Shown here one piece after another: positions 23,141 to 31,486 of a DNA stretch of 64,000 nucleotides; within the stretch, counting starts at the first letter, position 1; the number at the start of each line of letters is the position of its first letter. The notes below the pieces were generated by a model, which made no database searches, was not told where the DNA came from, and saw nothing but the letters and a program-made list of their open reading frames with translations. The translations under genes and the position numbers were made by a program. Source of the stretch: Kitasatospora sp. NBC_01266 (GTDB taxonomy: Bacteria > Actinomycetota > Actinomycetes > Streptomycetales > Streptomycetaceae); the NCBI RefSeq assembly GCF_036242395.1, contig NZ_CP108458.1, positions 4,960,001 through 5,024,000 of the forward strand, read 5' to 3'.

Positions 23141-24748
23141 ATGGCCGAGCAGCAGGCAGTTGAGGACCCGTCGGGCAGCGGGCGGTCAGGGACCGGCCGA
23201 CGGCGGTTCCTCGGCCTGGCGGGCGCGGCGGCGGCCGGGGTGGGGTTGACCGCCTGCGGCACGAGCAGCGCGTCCAGCGCCCGGCAGGCCCCGCTGGCGG
23301 GCGCCTCGGGCGGCTCCTCGATAGGCCCCGCGGCTGCCGCCCTGCAGCAGGAGAACGACAAGCCGGGCAACCCCGACTGGAAGATCGGCAACGCGGGCCC
23401 GGACCGGGCGATCGAGGGCTGGGCCGACCGGACCAGCGTGCTGCCCGGCGAGAGCTTCGGCCTGCACGTCTCCACCACCGCGCCCGGCTTCAAGGTCTCG
23501 GCCTACCGGATGGGCTGGTACGGCGGCGCCCGGGGCCGCCTGGTCTGGCAGTCCGACCAGCTGCCGGGGAGCAAGCAGTCGGCCGCCGCGCTCGACCCGC
23601 ACACCCGGATGATCAGCACCGACTGGTCGAAGAGCACCACCGTGGACACCACCGGTTGGCCGGAGGGCAGCTACCTGCTGCGGCTGGACGCGGCGAACGG
23701 CGCCGGGCAGCGGTACGTGCCGGTCACCGTCCGCTCGGCGAGCACCGCCGGGAAGCTGGTCGTGGTGAACGCGACCGCCACCTGGCAGGCCTACAACACC
23801 TGGGGCGACTACAACCTCTACAACGGCCAGAACGGTGCCTACGCGACCCGCTCGCTGGTGGTCTCCTTCGACCGTCCGTACCACGAGTACGACGGCGCCG
23901 GGCTCTTCATGGTCTACGAGACGCCGCTGATCGCGCTGGCCGAGAAGCTCGGGCTGCCGCTGGCGTACGTCACCAGCACCGATGTGGCCGGGCAGCCCGA
24001 CCTGCTCAAGGGCGCGCTCGCGGTGCTCTCGCTGGGGCACGACGAGTACTGGTCGCCCGAGCAGCGCGCCAACGTGGTGGCGGCCCGGGACGCCGGGACC
24101 AACCTGGCCGTCCTGGGCGCCAACTGCTGCTTCCGCCGGGTGCGCTACGAGCCCTCGCCGACCGGCGCCGACCGCCAGGTGGTCTGCTACAAGGACTCCT
24201 ACAAGCAGGACCCCGGCTTCCAGCAGACCGGGCTGCCGACCAACGACTACCGGGTGGCCCCGCACGCCGACCCGGAGAGCTCGATGCTCGGGGTGATCTA
24301 CGACGGCTACCCGGTGGACGAGCCCTACGTGGTGGGCAACCCCGGGCACTGGCTCTTCGCGGGCACCGGGGTGCAGCAGGGCGACAGCTTCCCGCACCTG
24401 GTGGGGGTGGAGTACGACCGGGTGAACACCGCCTTCGACAACACGCCCCGGCCGATCGAGATCCTGGCCCACTCGCCGGTGGTCTGCGCGGGGCGCAAGA
24501 GCTTCAGCGACACCGCCTTCTACACCGTGCCCAGCGGGGCCGGGGTGTTCGCCAGCGGCACCATGCGCTGGGTGGAGGCGCTGGACGCCAGCGGTGACGG
24601 CAGCTCAGGGGCGGACCACTCGATGGACGCCAAGGCGGGGGCGATGACCCAGAAGGTGACGGAGAACCTGCTGCGGGCCTTCGCCGCCGGCCCGGCCGGC
24701 AAGGCGCACCCGCCGCAGGACAACGTCGCGGCCGTGTACGGCCACTGA
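23141..24748 (+). CDS. Tat-exported lipoprotein with N,N-dimethylformamidase beta-like domain
   Basis: 535 residues from ATG 23141 behind AGGAGG. A twin-arginine signal (GRRRFLGLAG) and lipobox (LTAC, Cys at about residue 39) show Tat export and lipid anchoring. The mature part holds the large domain related to the C-terminal part of the dimethylformamidase large subunit: TTWQAYNTWGDYNLY-like segment (here TATWQAYNTWGDYNLY), SLGHDEYWSPEQR and GANCCFRRVR. Actinobacteria carry several such lipoproteins of unknown substrate. The C-terminus ends in a Pro-rich tail. Its position after the GT87 gene suggests a cell-envelope role, not amide degradation. A terminator follows. Confidence 0.82.
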   Translation: MAEQQAVEDPSGSGRSGTGRRRFLGLAGAAAAGVGLTACGTSSASSARQAPLAGASGGSSIGPAAAALQQENDKPGNPDWKIGNAGPDRAIEGWADRTSVLPGESFGLHVSTTAPGFKVSAYRMGWYGGARGRLVWQSDQLPGSKQSAAALDPHTRMISTDWSKSTTVDTTGWPEGSYLLRLDAANGAGQRYVPVTVRSASTAGKLVVVNATATWQAYNTWGDYNLYNGQNGAYATRSLVVSFDRPYHEYDGAGLFMVYETPLIALAEKLGLPLAYVTSTDVAGQPDLLKGALAVLSLGHDEYWSPEQRANVVAARDAGTNLAVLGANCCFRRVRYEPSPTGADRQVVCYKDSYKQDPGFQQTGLPTNDYRVAPHADPESSMLGVIYDGYPVDEPYVVGNPGHWLFAGTGVQQGDSFPHLVGVEYDRVNTAFDNTPRPIEILAHSPVVCAGRKSFSDTAFYTVPSGAGVFASGTMRWVEALDASGDGSSGADHSMDAKAGAMTQKVTENLLRAFAAGPAGKAHPPQDNVAAVYGH

Positions 24749-24757
24749 GCGAACGAC

Positions 24758-24795
24758 AGCGGCCCCCGACCGGCAGTCGCCGGACGGGGGCCGCT
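24758..24795. terminator. Bidirectional terminator between convergent genes
   Basis: Arms AGCGGCCCCCG (24758-24768) and CGGGGGCCGCT (24785-24795) pair perfectly, with a nested CGGC/GCCG stem inside. It lies between the lipoprotein stop and the PBP stop. Confidence 0.75.
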
Positions 24796-24810
24796 CTGTC
24801 GCGGGACGGC

Positions 24811-26571
24811 TCAGCCGCCGTTGCCGACCTTGAGCACCTCGGCCACGGCGGGCACCGCGGCGGTGGCGCCGAAGCCGCCGTCGATCACCTCGGCGGAGAC
24901 CGCCAGGTTGTCCCGGAAGCCGGTGAACCAGCTGTTGGTGGGGGCGTTGGGGTCGCTGGAGGTCTCGGCGGTGCCGGTCTTGCCGCCGATGGTGCCGCCA
25001 ACGCCCTGCAGCGCGTTGTAGGCGGTGCCCTGCGGGTTGGTCAGCACGCTGTTCATCATCGAGCGCAGGTTGTTCAGGACGTCCGGCGACAGCTGCCGGG
25101 CGGCCGGGAGCTGCGGCAGGCCGGCCAGCAGGACCGGCTGCTTGAAGGTGCCGCTCTGCACGGTGGCCGCGACCGAGGCCATGGTCAGCGGGTTCATCAG
25201 GTCCTTGCCCTGGCCGAAGTACTCACCCGCCGTCTCGTCCTTGGTCTGGCCCGCGCCGGGGACCGAGCCGTCGAAGCTGGGGAAGCCGATCTTCCAGTTC
25301 AGCCCGATGCCGAAGACGTCCGCGGCCTGCTTGGCCAGCGAGCCGGACTGCAGGGTGGTCATGCTCTGCTCGATGAAGGCGGTGTTGCAGGAGACGGTGA
25401 AGTCCTGCATGAACGTGTTGCTGAGCTCGGCGTCCTTGAAGTCGTTGTGGTAGGTCGTGCCGGTGGAGTAGGTGGACGGGCAGGGCATGGTGCTGGTCGG
25501 GGTGATCCCGGCCTCCAGCAGCGCGCTGGCGGTGATCACCTTCATCGTCGAGCCGGGCGCGGTCCGGCCCTGGAGCGCCATGTTGAAGCCGGTCGCCGGG
25601 GAGTTGGCGACGGCCAGGATGTTGCCGGTGCTCGGCTCGATGGCGACCATCGCGGCGGGCTGCTTGACCTTGGCGTACTGCTCGTCGACCGCCTTCTGCG
25701 CGGCCGTCTCCAGGTTCGCGTCGATGGTCAGCTTGATCGGCTGGCCGGGCTTGGGGTCGGTGATGGTGAAGAGCGGCTCGGGCTTGCCCTGGCCGTTCGG
25801 GTCGACGATCGCCACGCCGGTGCCGGCCGAGGCCGGGTCCTGGGCGGGCGGGTTCTGCTCGAAGTTCGCCAGGATCTGGCTGAGCGAGGGGAAGTTCGCC
25901 AGCGACTGGCCGTTGCGGTCGGTGATCCGGGTCGGCGGGTTGTAGACCGGCTGGGTGACGATCTGCTCGCCGGGCCCGAGGTGCGGGTTGATCACGGTCG
26001 GCGCCCAGTGCACCGCGGCCGTGCCGTCGCTCATCGCCTCCATGCCCAGGTACCCGGTGTAGTCCCAGGTGTTGGTGGTGCCCGCGAACTCGACGTGGGA
26101 CTTGAAGTTGAGCAGCACCTGGTTGGCCGAAGGGGCCGAGGCCGACGGCGAGGCGGACGCGCCGGCGCCCGCCGAGGCGGACGGCGACGGCGAGGCCTTC
26201 GCGGCACCGGAGGGCTGCGCGGTGGCCGAGGCGAAGGCGGCGGGGGTGGTCGGGACGCCCGGCGTCAGGGTGACCGCGCTCGGCTTCACCTGCTGGTTGA
26301 ACGCGGTCAGCGCCGCCAGCGCGCTCTGCGGGTCGTCGGTCAGCTTGGCGGCACCCTGCAGGTCGCCGCTGGTCCAGGCGGCCAGGAAGTTCTTGGCACC
26401 GGCGGCGGCCAGATCGGCCGACGGCGGCGTGGCGAGCACGGTGCGGGGCTTGGGGGCGGCCGAGGCCTTGCCACTGCTCGAGCCGAGCAACGAGTACGCC
26501 CCGTAGCCGCCGGCCCCGAGCATGGCCGCGGCGACGACACTGACGATGGCGGTCTTCGCGCCCTGACGCAT
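24811..26571 (-). CDS. Penicillin-binding protein with NTF2-like N-terminal domain
   Basis: 586 residues. One N-terminal membrane helix (residues about 7-30) is followed by a MecA-N/NTF2-like domain (from PPSADLAAAGAKNFLAAWTSGDLQGAAKL) that is interrupted by a Ser/Ala/Pro linker of about 35 residues, then a dimerisation segment and the transpeptidase domain. The active-site motifs are STMK, SCN and KTGT, all intact. This is the layout of actinobacterial class B PBPs of the PbpA/MecA-N type. It stands alone and may serve division or a low-affinity beta-lactam role. The start follows an AGGGGGAG site. Confidence 0.9.
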   Translation of the reverse strand: MRQGAKTAIVSVVAAAMLGAGGYGAYSLLGSSSGKASAAPKPRTVLATPPSADLAAAGAKNFLAAWTSGDLQGAAKLTDDPQSALAALTAFNQQVKPSAVTLTPGVPTTPAAFASATAQPSGAAKASPSPSASAGAGASASPSASAPSANQVLLNFKSHVEFAGTTNTWDYTGYLGMEAMSDGTAAVHWAPTVINPHLGPGEQIVTQPVYNPPTRITDRNGQSLANFPSLSQILANFEQNPPAQDPASAGTGVAIVDPNGQGKPEPLFTITDPKPGQPIKLTIDANLETAAQKAVDEQYAKVKQPAAMVAIEPSTGNILAVANSPATGFNMALQGRTAPGSTMKVITASALLEAGITPTSTMPCPSTYSTGTTYHNDFKDAELSNTFMQDFTVSCNTAFIEQSMTTLQSGSLAKQAADVFGIGLNWKIGFPSFDGSVPGAGQTKDETAGEYFGQGKDLMNPLTMASVAATVQSGTFKQPVLLAGLPQLPAARQLSPDVLNNLRSMMNSVLTNPQGTAYNALQGVGGTIGGKTGTAETSSDPNAPTNSWFTGFRDNLAVSAEVIDGGFGATAAVPAVAEVLKVGNGG

Positions 26572-26728
26572 GGTGGTGCTCCCCCTGGAAGACGACGAGG
26601 ACTGGGTGACCGGCGGAACCGGGCAGCCCAGCCTAAGCCGCCGCTCAGGGCACTCTCATCAAACCGGGCCCCTCGTGACAGAGCTGGTACACACCTCCCA
26701 GCCGGCACCAGGTGTATATCGGCGCCGG

Positions 26729-28612
26729 TCAGATCCAGCTGGTGAACCACATCCGGGCCCGCCAGTCGTCCATCGGGATCACCTGGCCGGTGTACAGCGG
26801 ATAGAAGTACAGGAAGTTCCAGAGCACCCCGACCACCAGCAGTCCGGCGCCCAGAGCGCCCGCCACCCGGCGTTCGTAGGTCGCCGTGGCCGGTCCGATC
26901 ATCGCGCCGATCATCATGGTCACCGCCAGCACCAGGAACGGCACGAAGGCCACCGCGTAGAACAGGAAGATGGTCCGGTGCTGGTACTCGAACCAGGGCA
27001 GGTACCCAGCGCCCAGGCCGCAGAGCACCGCGCCGGCCCGCCAGTCGCGCCGCAGCGCCCACCGGTACAGGCAGTACACCAGCGCCACCACGCCCGCCCA
27101 CCAGAGCAGCGGGGTGCCGATCGCCAGCACCTCGGAGGCGCACTGGGCGGCCTTGCAACCGCTCTGCCCCAGGTGCGGCGACTCGTAGTAGAAGGAGACC
27201 GGCCGCCCCAGCACCAGCCAGCTCCACGGGTTGGACTGGTACAGGTGCGGGGTGGAGAGGCTGATGTTGAACTGGTACATCTGCGCGTGGTAGTGCCACA
27301 GCGCCCGCAGGCTCCCCGGCACCCAGGTCATGTCCACCTGGAAGGGCATCCTGACCTTGCCGAGCAGCGGGATCGAGACGAACTCGGTGGAGAGCCCGTG
27401 CCGGCCCACCGCCCAGCCCCGGTCGTAGCCGCCCTTGCCCGGCACGGCGCTGCTGGCCAGCCAGCCGGACCAGGAGCTGACGTAGACGACCAGCGAGACC
27501 AGCACGATCGAGGCGAAGGCGGGCAGGCCGTCGCGGATCAGGGTGGACCAGTACGGGCGGCGGGCCCCGACGAGCTTGCGCGTGCCCACGTCCCAGAAGA
27601 CGGTCAGCAGGCCGAAGAAGGCGGCCACGTACATCCCGCTCCACTTGGTGGAGCAGGCCAGGCCCACGCAGACGCCGGCAGCCAGCCGGTAGGGGCGCAG
27701 GCCCAGCCGCATCCGGTCGGCGAACGCGTGGGCGTCGGGCAGCTCCGCGAGCCGGCGGGCGATCCTGGCCCGGGTGTGGTCGCGGTCGAGCAGCAGGAAC
27801 CCGAAGGCGGCCAGGATCCAGAACATCACGATCAGGTCGAGCAGCGAGGTGCGGCTCATCACGAAGTGCAGCCCGTCCACCGAGAGCAGCAGGCCGGCCA
27901 CGCAGCCCAGCAGGGTGGAGCGGAAGAGCCGGCGGGCGATCCGGGCGATCATCAGGATCGAGAGGGTGCCGAGCACCGCGACCATGAACCGCCAGCCGAA
28001 CGGATGCATGCCGAACAGCTGCTCGCCCATCCCGATGATCCACTTGCCGACCGGCGGGTGGACCACGAAGGCGGCGTCGGGCTGGTACGGGATCACCTGG
28101 TGCGGCTGGACGAGCTGGGTGTTCGCGCTGTCCGGCCAGGAGGTCTCGTAGCCGCCCTGCCAGAGCGCGTAGGCGTCCTTGGCGTAGTAGGTCTCGTCGA
28201 AGATGATCGCGCCCGGGCTGCCCAGGTTCCAGAACCGCAGCAGGCCGCCGAAGAGTGCCACCGCCAGCGGGCCGAGCCAGCCGGACCAGCGGCAGATCCA
28301 GCTCCACAGGCCGACGGGCAGTCGGATGCCGGCCCGCAGCAGCAGCGGCGAGGGCGCGACCACGGCCGGGGTCACCCCGGGGCCGTCCGGCATCGGCGGG
28401 ACCAGCGCCTCGGCGAGGGTGGTCCGGTGCGGCGCCCGGTAGTCCTGCGCGGCCAGCCTGCGCAGCCAGCCGCCGCCCGCCGCGGCGGCCGCGCGGGGCG
28501 CCGGTATGCCCTCGGGGCCGACCCCGCCGGCCTCGCCGCCCGGGGCCGTGTCGCCCGGGGTGTCCGCGATGGTCTCGACCACCGTCGTCTCTGCCGCCGT
28601 CTCGCCGTTCAC
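26729..28612 (-). CDS. pmt: Dolichyl-phosphate-mannose-protein mannosyltransferase (Pmt)
   Basis: About 627 residues from a GTG at 28612. A 100-residue Ala/Pro-rich cytosolic N-terminus is followed by some 11 membrane helices. The GT39 signature is clear: the first loop has the Asp-Glu pair FDETYYAKDAYALW, then HPPVGKWIIGMGEQLFG, and later SRTSLLDLIVMFW and CSTKWSGMYV. Bacterial Pmt transfers mannose from polyprenyl phosphate to Ser/Thr of secreted proteins during Sec export. It is divergent from rsmI across 192 bases, an arrangement conserved in streptomycetes. Any upstream extension of the frame into the rsmI region is not coding. Confidence 0.93.
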   Translation of the reverse strand: MNGETAAETTVVETIADTPGDTAPGGEAGGVGPEGIPAPRAAAAAGGGWLRRLAAQDYRAPHRTTLAEALVPPMPDGPGVTPAVVAPSPLLLRAGIRLPVGLWSWICRWSGWLGPLAVALFGGLLRFWNLGSPGAIIFDETYYAKDAYALWQGGYETSWPDSANTQLVQPHQVIPYQPDAAFVVHPPVGKWIIGMGEQLFGMHPFGWRFMVAVLGTLSILMIARIARRLFRSTLLGCVAGLLLSVDGLHFVMSRTSLLDLIVMFWILAAFGFLLLDRDHTRARIARRLAELPDAHAFADRMRLGLRPYRLAAGVCVGLACSTKWSGMYVAAFFGLLTVFWDVGTRKLVGARRPYWSTLIRDGLPAFASIVLVSLVVYVSSWSGWLASSAVPGKGGYDRGWAVGRHGLSTEFVSIPLLGKVRMPFQVDMTWVPGSLRALWHYHAQMYQFNISLSTPHLYQSNPWSWLVLGRPVSFYYESPHLGQSGCKAAQCASEVLAIGTPLLWWAGVVALVYCLYRWALRRDWRAGAVLCGLGAGYLPWFEYQHRTIFLFYAVAFVPFLVLAVTMMIGAMIGPATATYERRVAGALGAGLLVVGVLWNFLYFYPLYTGQVIPMDDWRARMWFTSWI

Positions 28613-28804
28613 CCGGACATCGTAGGGGCGGGGCCCGGGGGCCGGACCGCTCCCTCGTAAGCTGCCCGGTTCGTCGCTTTTCTTCTCGGGCCCCGGCTCG
28701 CGGGCGGGCGGGGGCCCGGGCGGCGGGCGAACCGGGGCCTCGGCGCGGGGGCGGCCCGGGGCGTTTCTTGGGGGCAGCTCGCACTCCCTGACAGGATGTG
28801 GTCC

Positions 28805-29650
28805 GTGACAGGTGTACTCGTGCTGGCAGGGACCCCCATCGGCGACGTCGCGGACGCCCCGCCACGGCTGCTCACCGAGCTCGCCGCGGCGGACGTGATC
28901 GCGGCCGAGGACACCCGGCGGCTGCGTCGGCTCACCCAGGCGCTCGGCGTCACCCCGGCGGGGCGGGTGCTCTCCTACTTCGAGGGCAACGAGGTGGGCC
29001 GCACCCCCGAGCTGGTCGAGGCGCTCACCGGCGGTGCCCGGGTGCTGCTGGTGACCGACGCCGGGATGCCCTCGGTCTCCGACCCCGGCTACCGCCTGGT
29101 GGCCGCCGCCGTGGAGGCCGGCATCAAGGTCACCGCCGTGCCGGGCCCCTCCGCCGTGCTCACCGCGCTGGCGCTCTCCGCGCTGCCGGTGGACCGCTTC
29201 ACCTTCGAGGGCTTCCTGCCGCGCAAGGCCGGCGACCGCTCCCGGGCGCTGGCCGAGATCGCCGCCGAGCCGCGCACCATGGTCTTCTTCGAGGCCCCGC
29301 ACCGGATCGCCGAGACCCTGGCCGCGATGGCCGAGGCGTTCGGCGCCGAGCGGCCCGCCGCCGTCTGCCGTGAGCTGACCAAGACCTACGAGGAGGTCAA
29401 GCGCGGCCCGATCGGCGAGCTGGCCACCTGGGCCGCCGAGGGGGTGCGCGGCGAGATCACCGTGGTGGTGGCCGGCGCCCCGCCCGCCGCGCCCGCCCAG
29501 CTCACCCCGGCCGAGCTGGCCGAGCGGGTGGCCGCGCGCGAGGCGGCCGGCGAGCGCCGCAAGGAGGCGATCGCGGCGGTCGCGCTCGCTCTCGGGCTGC
29601 CCAAGCGCGAGGTGTTCGACGCGGTTGTGGCCGTTAAGCACGCTCCGTGA
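28805..29650 (+). CDS. rsmI: 16S rRNA 2'-O-ribose C1402 methyltransferase RsmI
   Basis: 281 residues from a GTG at 28805 (an ATG three codons earlier lacks a ribosome site). It is a tetrapyrrole-methylase fold: LVLAGTPIGDVADAPPR at the N-terminus, AAEDTRRLRRL, LLVTDAGMPSVSDPGYRLV and VPGPSAVLTALALS, which binds S-adenosylmethionine. RsmI methylates C1402 in the decoding centre of the small ribosomal subunit. It is divergent from pmt. Length and motif order are normal. Confidence 0.95.
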   Translation: MTGVLVLAGTPIGDVADAPPRLLTELAAADVIAAEDTRRLRRLTQALGVTPAGRVLSYFEGNEVGRTPELVEALTGGARVLLVTDAGMPSVSDPGYRLVAAAVEAGIKVTAVPGPSAVLTALALSALPVDRFTFEGFLPRKAGDRSRALAEIAAEPRTMVFFEAPHRIAETLAAMAEAFGAERPAAVCRELTKTYEEVKRGPIGELATWAAEGVRGEITVVVAGAPPAAPAQLTPAELAERVAAREAAGERRKEAIAAVALALGLPKREVFDAVVAVKHAP

Positions 29651-29704
29651 TCATGCCTGGTCAGATCCGCTGAACTGTCCCTCGCCCAAGTGGCCGCAGG
29701 CGCG

Positions 29705-29980
29705 TACGGTGGAGTGATGGGCAGCACCGCGCACGCCGGTGCACGAGGTCCGCCACGGCGGTCCGATGCCGTTGGACGCACGCCCCGCGGCAGCCTGACA
29801 AGGTAAAGCGAAGTCCTGCTAAACCACCGCTGAGCTGCGGTTTCGTCGGCACTTCGTACAGGGATCCCCAACTCCGGGCCAAGTCTCGGCAAGCCGGGCA
29901 TCGGGTTCGGGCGCTTGGGCATTCCATCGGATGGAAAGACCCGAACCGGACGAACGTCCGGCGGGCGCTGGGAGACCGCG
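29705..29980 (+). promoter_or_regulatory. Promoter and structured leader of the zinc-ribbon gene
   Basis: The 330 bases between rsmI and the next gene hold no convincing gene. TACGGT at 29705-29710 resembles a -10 box. About 200 bases later GGTTCGGG (29904-29911) pairs with CCCGAACC (29940-29947) and encloses a second hairpin, TTCCAT-CGG-ATGGAA (29922-29936). The start codon lies 33 bases after the outer stem. A 29-codon reading frame opens at 29717 with weak codon bias. Confidence 0.4.
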
Positions 29981-30460
29981 ATGAGCGACACAATCGGTAG
30001 CCCTGTGGGTGGCACTCCGCAGACCGGCCTGAAGCCGGGCCCGGACGCGTCCGAGCGGACCACCCGCCCCGGATCCGGCGGCATGGCCGCCGCACACATC
30101 GGCCGGCTGCAGCGAGGCGGCGAGACGGTCCGGGAGGCCTACTCCTTCGCCTGCCTGAACTGCGGCTACGGCTGGGAGCAGGAGTACGACATCCAGCACC
30201 ACGAGGCGCAGGACGGGCACACCGTGGTCCAGTACTACGCCAACGGTGTGCGGGTGCCCTCCCCGCTGCTCCAGCCGACCTGCCCCGGCTGCGGCGGGCA
30301 CACGGTGCGGATCATGCGCCCCGGGCAGATCCGCACGGCGGAGAGCCTGTGGCACCACTCGCCCGGCTTCGCCGCGCACGCCGAGCCCGCGGATCCGCCG
30401 ACGCCGCGCGAGCTGCGGACCAGGGAGCACTGGTACCAGCTCTGGCTGCCCAAGCCGTAG
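29981..30460 (+). CDS. Conserved zinc-ribbon protein
   Basis: 159 residues from ATG 29981 behind GGGAGA. A C-x-x-C pair (FACLNCGYGW) and a second pair (PTCPGCGGH) 50 residues later can bind one zinc ion. A 55-residue disordered N-terminus precedes them and HWYQLWLPKP ends the protein. No catalytic motif is seen. It lies between rsmI and tatD, an order kept in many streptomycetes, so it is a conserved actinobacterial protein of unknown role. A nucleic-acid or ribosome-linked function is possible from context only. Confidence 0.8.
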   Translation: MSDTIGSPVGGTPQTGLKPGPDASERTTRPGSGGMAAAHIGRLQRGGETVREAYSFACLNCGYGWEQEYDIQHHEAQDGHTVVQYYANGVRVPSPLLQPTCPGCGGHTVRIMRPGQIRTAESLWHHSPGFAAHAEPADPPTPRELRTREHWYQLWLPKP

Positions 30461-30588
30461 CGCGCTGCCGACCCGCTGCCGACCTGCTGTCGCCCGGTTG
30501 CCGCCGCGCTGCCGCGCCGTTTTGAGCGCTCGGCGCGGGCCCGCCTCCCCGGACGGGCCCGCGCGGCGCGCCGCTAGGCTTCTGGACC

Positions 30589-31464
30589 ATGGCTGCCAAG
30601 GACGACCGCTCCACCCCGCCCCCGCTGCCCGCGCCGCTCGCGGTGGCGGTGGCCGACTCGCACACCCACCTGGACATGCAGTCCGGCACACCGGCCGAGG
30701 GGCTCGCCAAGGCCGCCTCGGTGGGTGTCAGCACGGTGGTCCAGGTCGGCTGCGACCTGCCGGGTTCGCGCTGGGCCGCCGAACTGGCCGCCGAGTTCGA
30801 GCAGGTGCACGCGGCGGTCGCGCTGCACCCCAACGAGGCGCCCCGGCTGGTGCTGGGCGACCCGGACGGGTGGTCGGGGCAGCGCCGCACGCCGGGTGGT
30901 TCGGCCGCGCTGGACGAAGCCCTCGCCGAGATCGACCGGCTGGCCGGGCTGGCGCAGGTCAAGGCGGTCGGTGAGACCGGCCTCGACTACTTCCGGACCG
31001 GGCCCGAGGGCGTGGACATCCAGAAGGAGTCCTTCCGCCGCCACATCGAGATCGCCAAGCGGCACGACAAGGCACTGGTGATCCACGACCGGGACGCGCA
31101 CCAGGACGTGATCGAGGTGCTGCTGGCCGAGGGCGCCCCCGAGCGGACCGTCTTCCACTGCTACTCGGGCGACGCGGAGATGGCCAAGGTCTGCGCCGAG
31201 CACGGCTGGTACCTCTCGTTCGCGGGCCCGGTCACCTTCAAGGCCAACCAGCCGCTGCGCGACGCGCTGGCCGTCACCCCGCTGGACCGGGTGCTGGTGG
31301 AGACCGACGCGCCGTTCCTCACCCCGCACCCCTACCGGGGGCGGCCGAACGCGCCGTACCTGATCCCGGTCACCGTGCGCTCGATGGCGCAGACCCTGGG
31401 CCTGGGCGAGGACGAGCTGGCGGGCGCGATCGCGGCGAACACCGCGCGGGCCTTCGGCTACTGA
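30589..31464 (+). CDS. tatD: TatD-family metal-dependent deoxyribonuclease
   Basis: 291 residues. It is a TIM-barrel amidohydrolase-like nuclease with the metal ligands DSHTHLD (residues about 23-29), VGETGLDY, VIHDRDAHQD and ETDAPFLTPHPYRGRPN. TatD enzymes trim DNA 3' ends and act in repair and DNA turnover. A TAGGCT box at 30575-30580 is 8 bases before the ATG, so the transcript has almost no leader. rsmA follows after 22 bases; the rpf gene found between them in S. coelicolor is absent. Confidence 0.94.
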   Translation: MAAKDDRSTPPPLPAPLAVAVADSHTHLDMQSGTPAEGLAKAASVGVSTVVQVGCDLPGSRWAAELAAEFEQVHAAVALHPNEAPRLVLGDPDGWSGQRRTPGGSAALDEALAEIDRLAGLAQVKAVGETGLDYFRTGPEGVDIQKESFRRHIEIAKRHDKALVIHDRDAHQDVIEVLLAEGAPERTVFHCYSGDAEMAKVCAEHGWYLSFAGPVTFKANQPLRDALAVTPLDRVLVETDAPFLTPHPYRGRPNAPYLIPVTVRSMAQTLGLGEDELAGAIAANTARAFGY

Positions 31465-31486
31465 GGCCTGCTTGTAGCCTTACCCG

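Noticed and set aside
26729..29641. Pmt extended upstream to about 970 residues
   Set aside because: The extension runs antisense through rsmI, which has intact motifs; GTG 28612 gives a normal Pmt length.
29717..29806. A 29-codon leaderless frame upstream of the zinc-ribbon gene
   Set aside because: Third-position GC is not high and no homologue is recognised; kept only as part of the leader observation.
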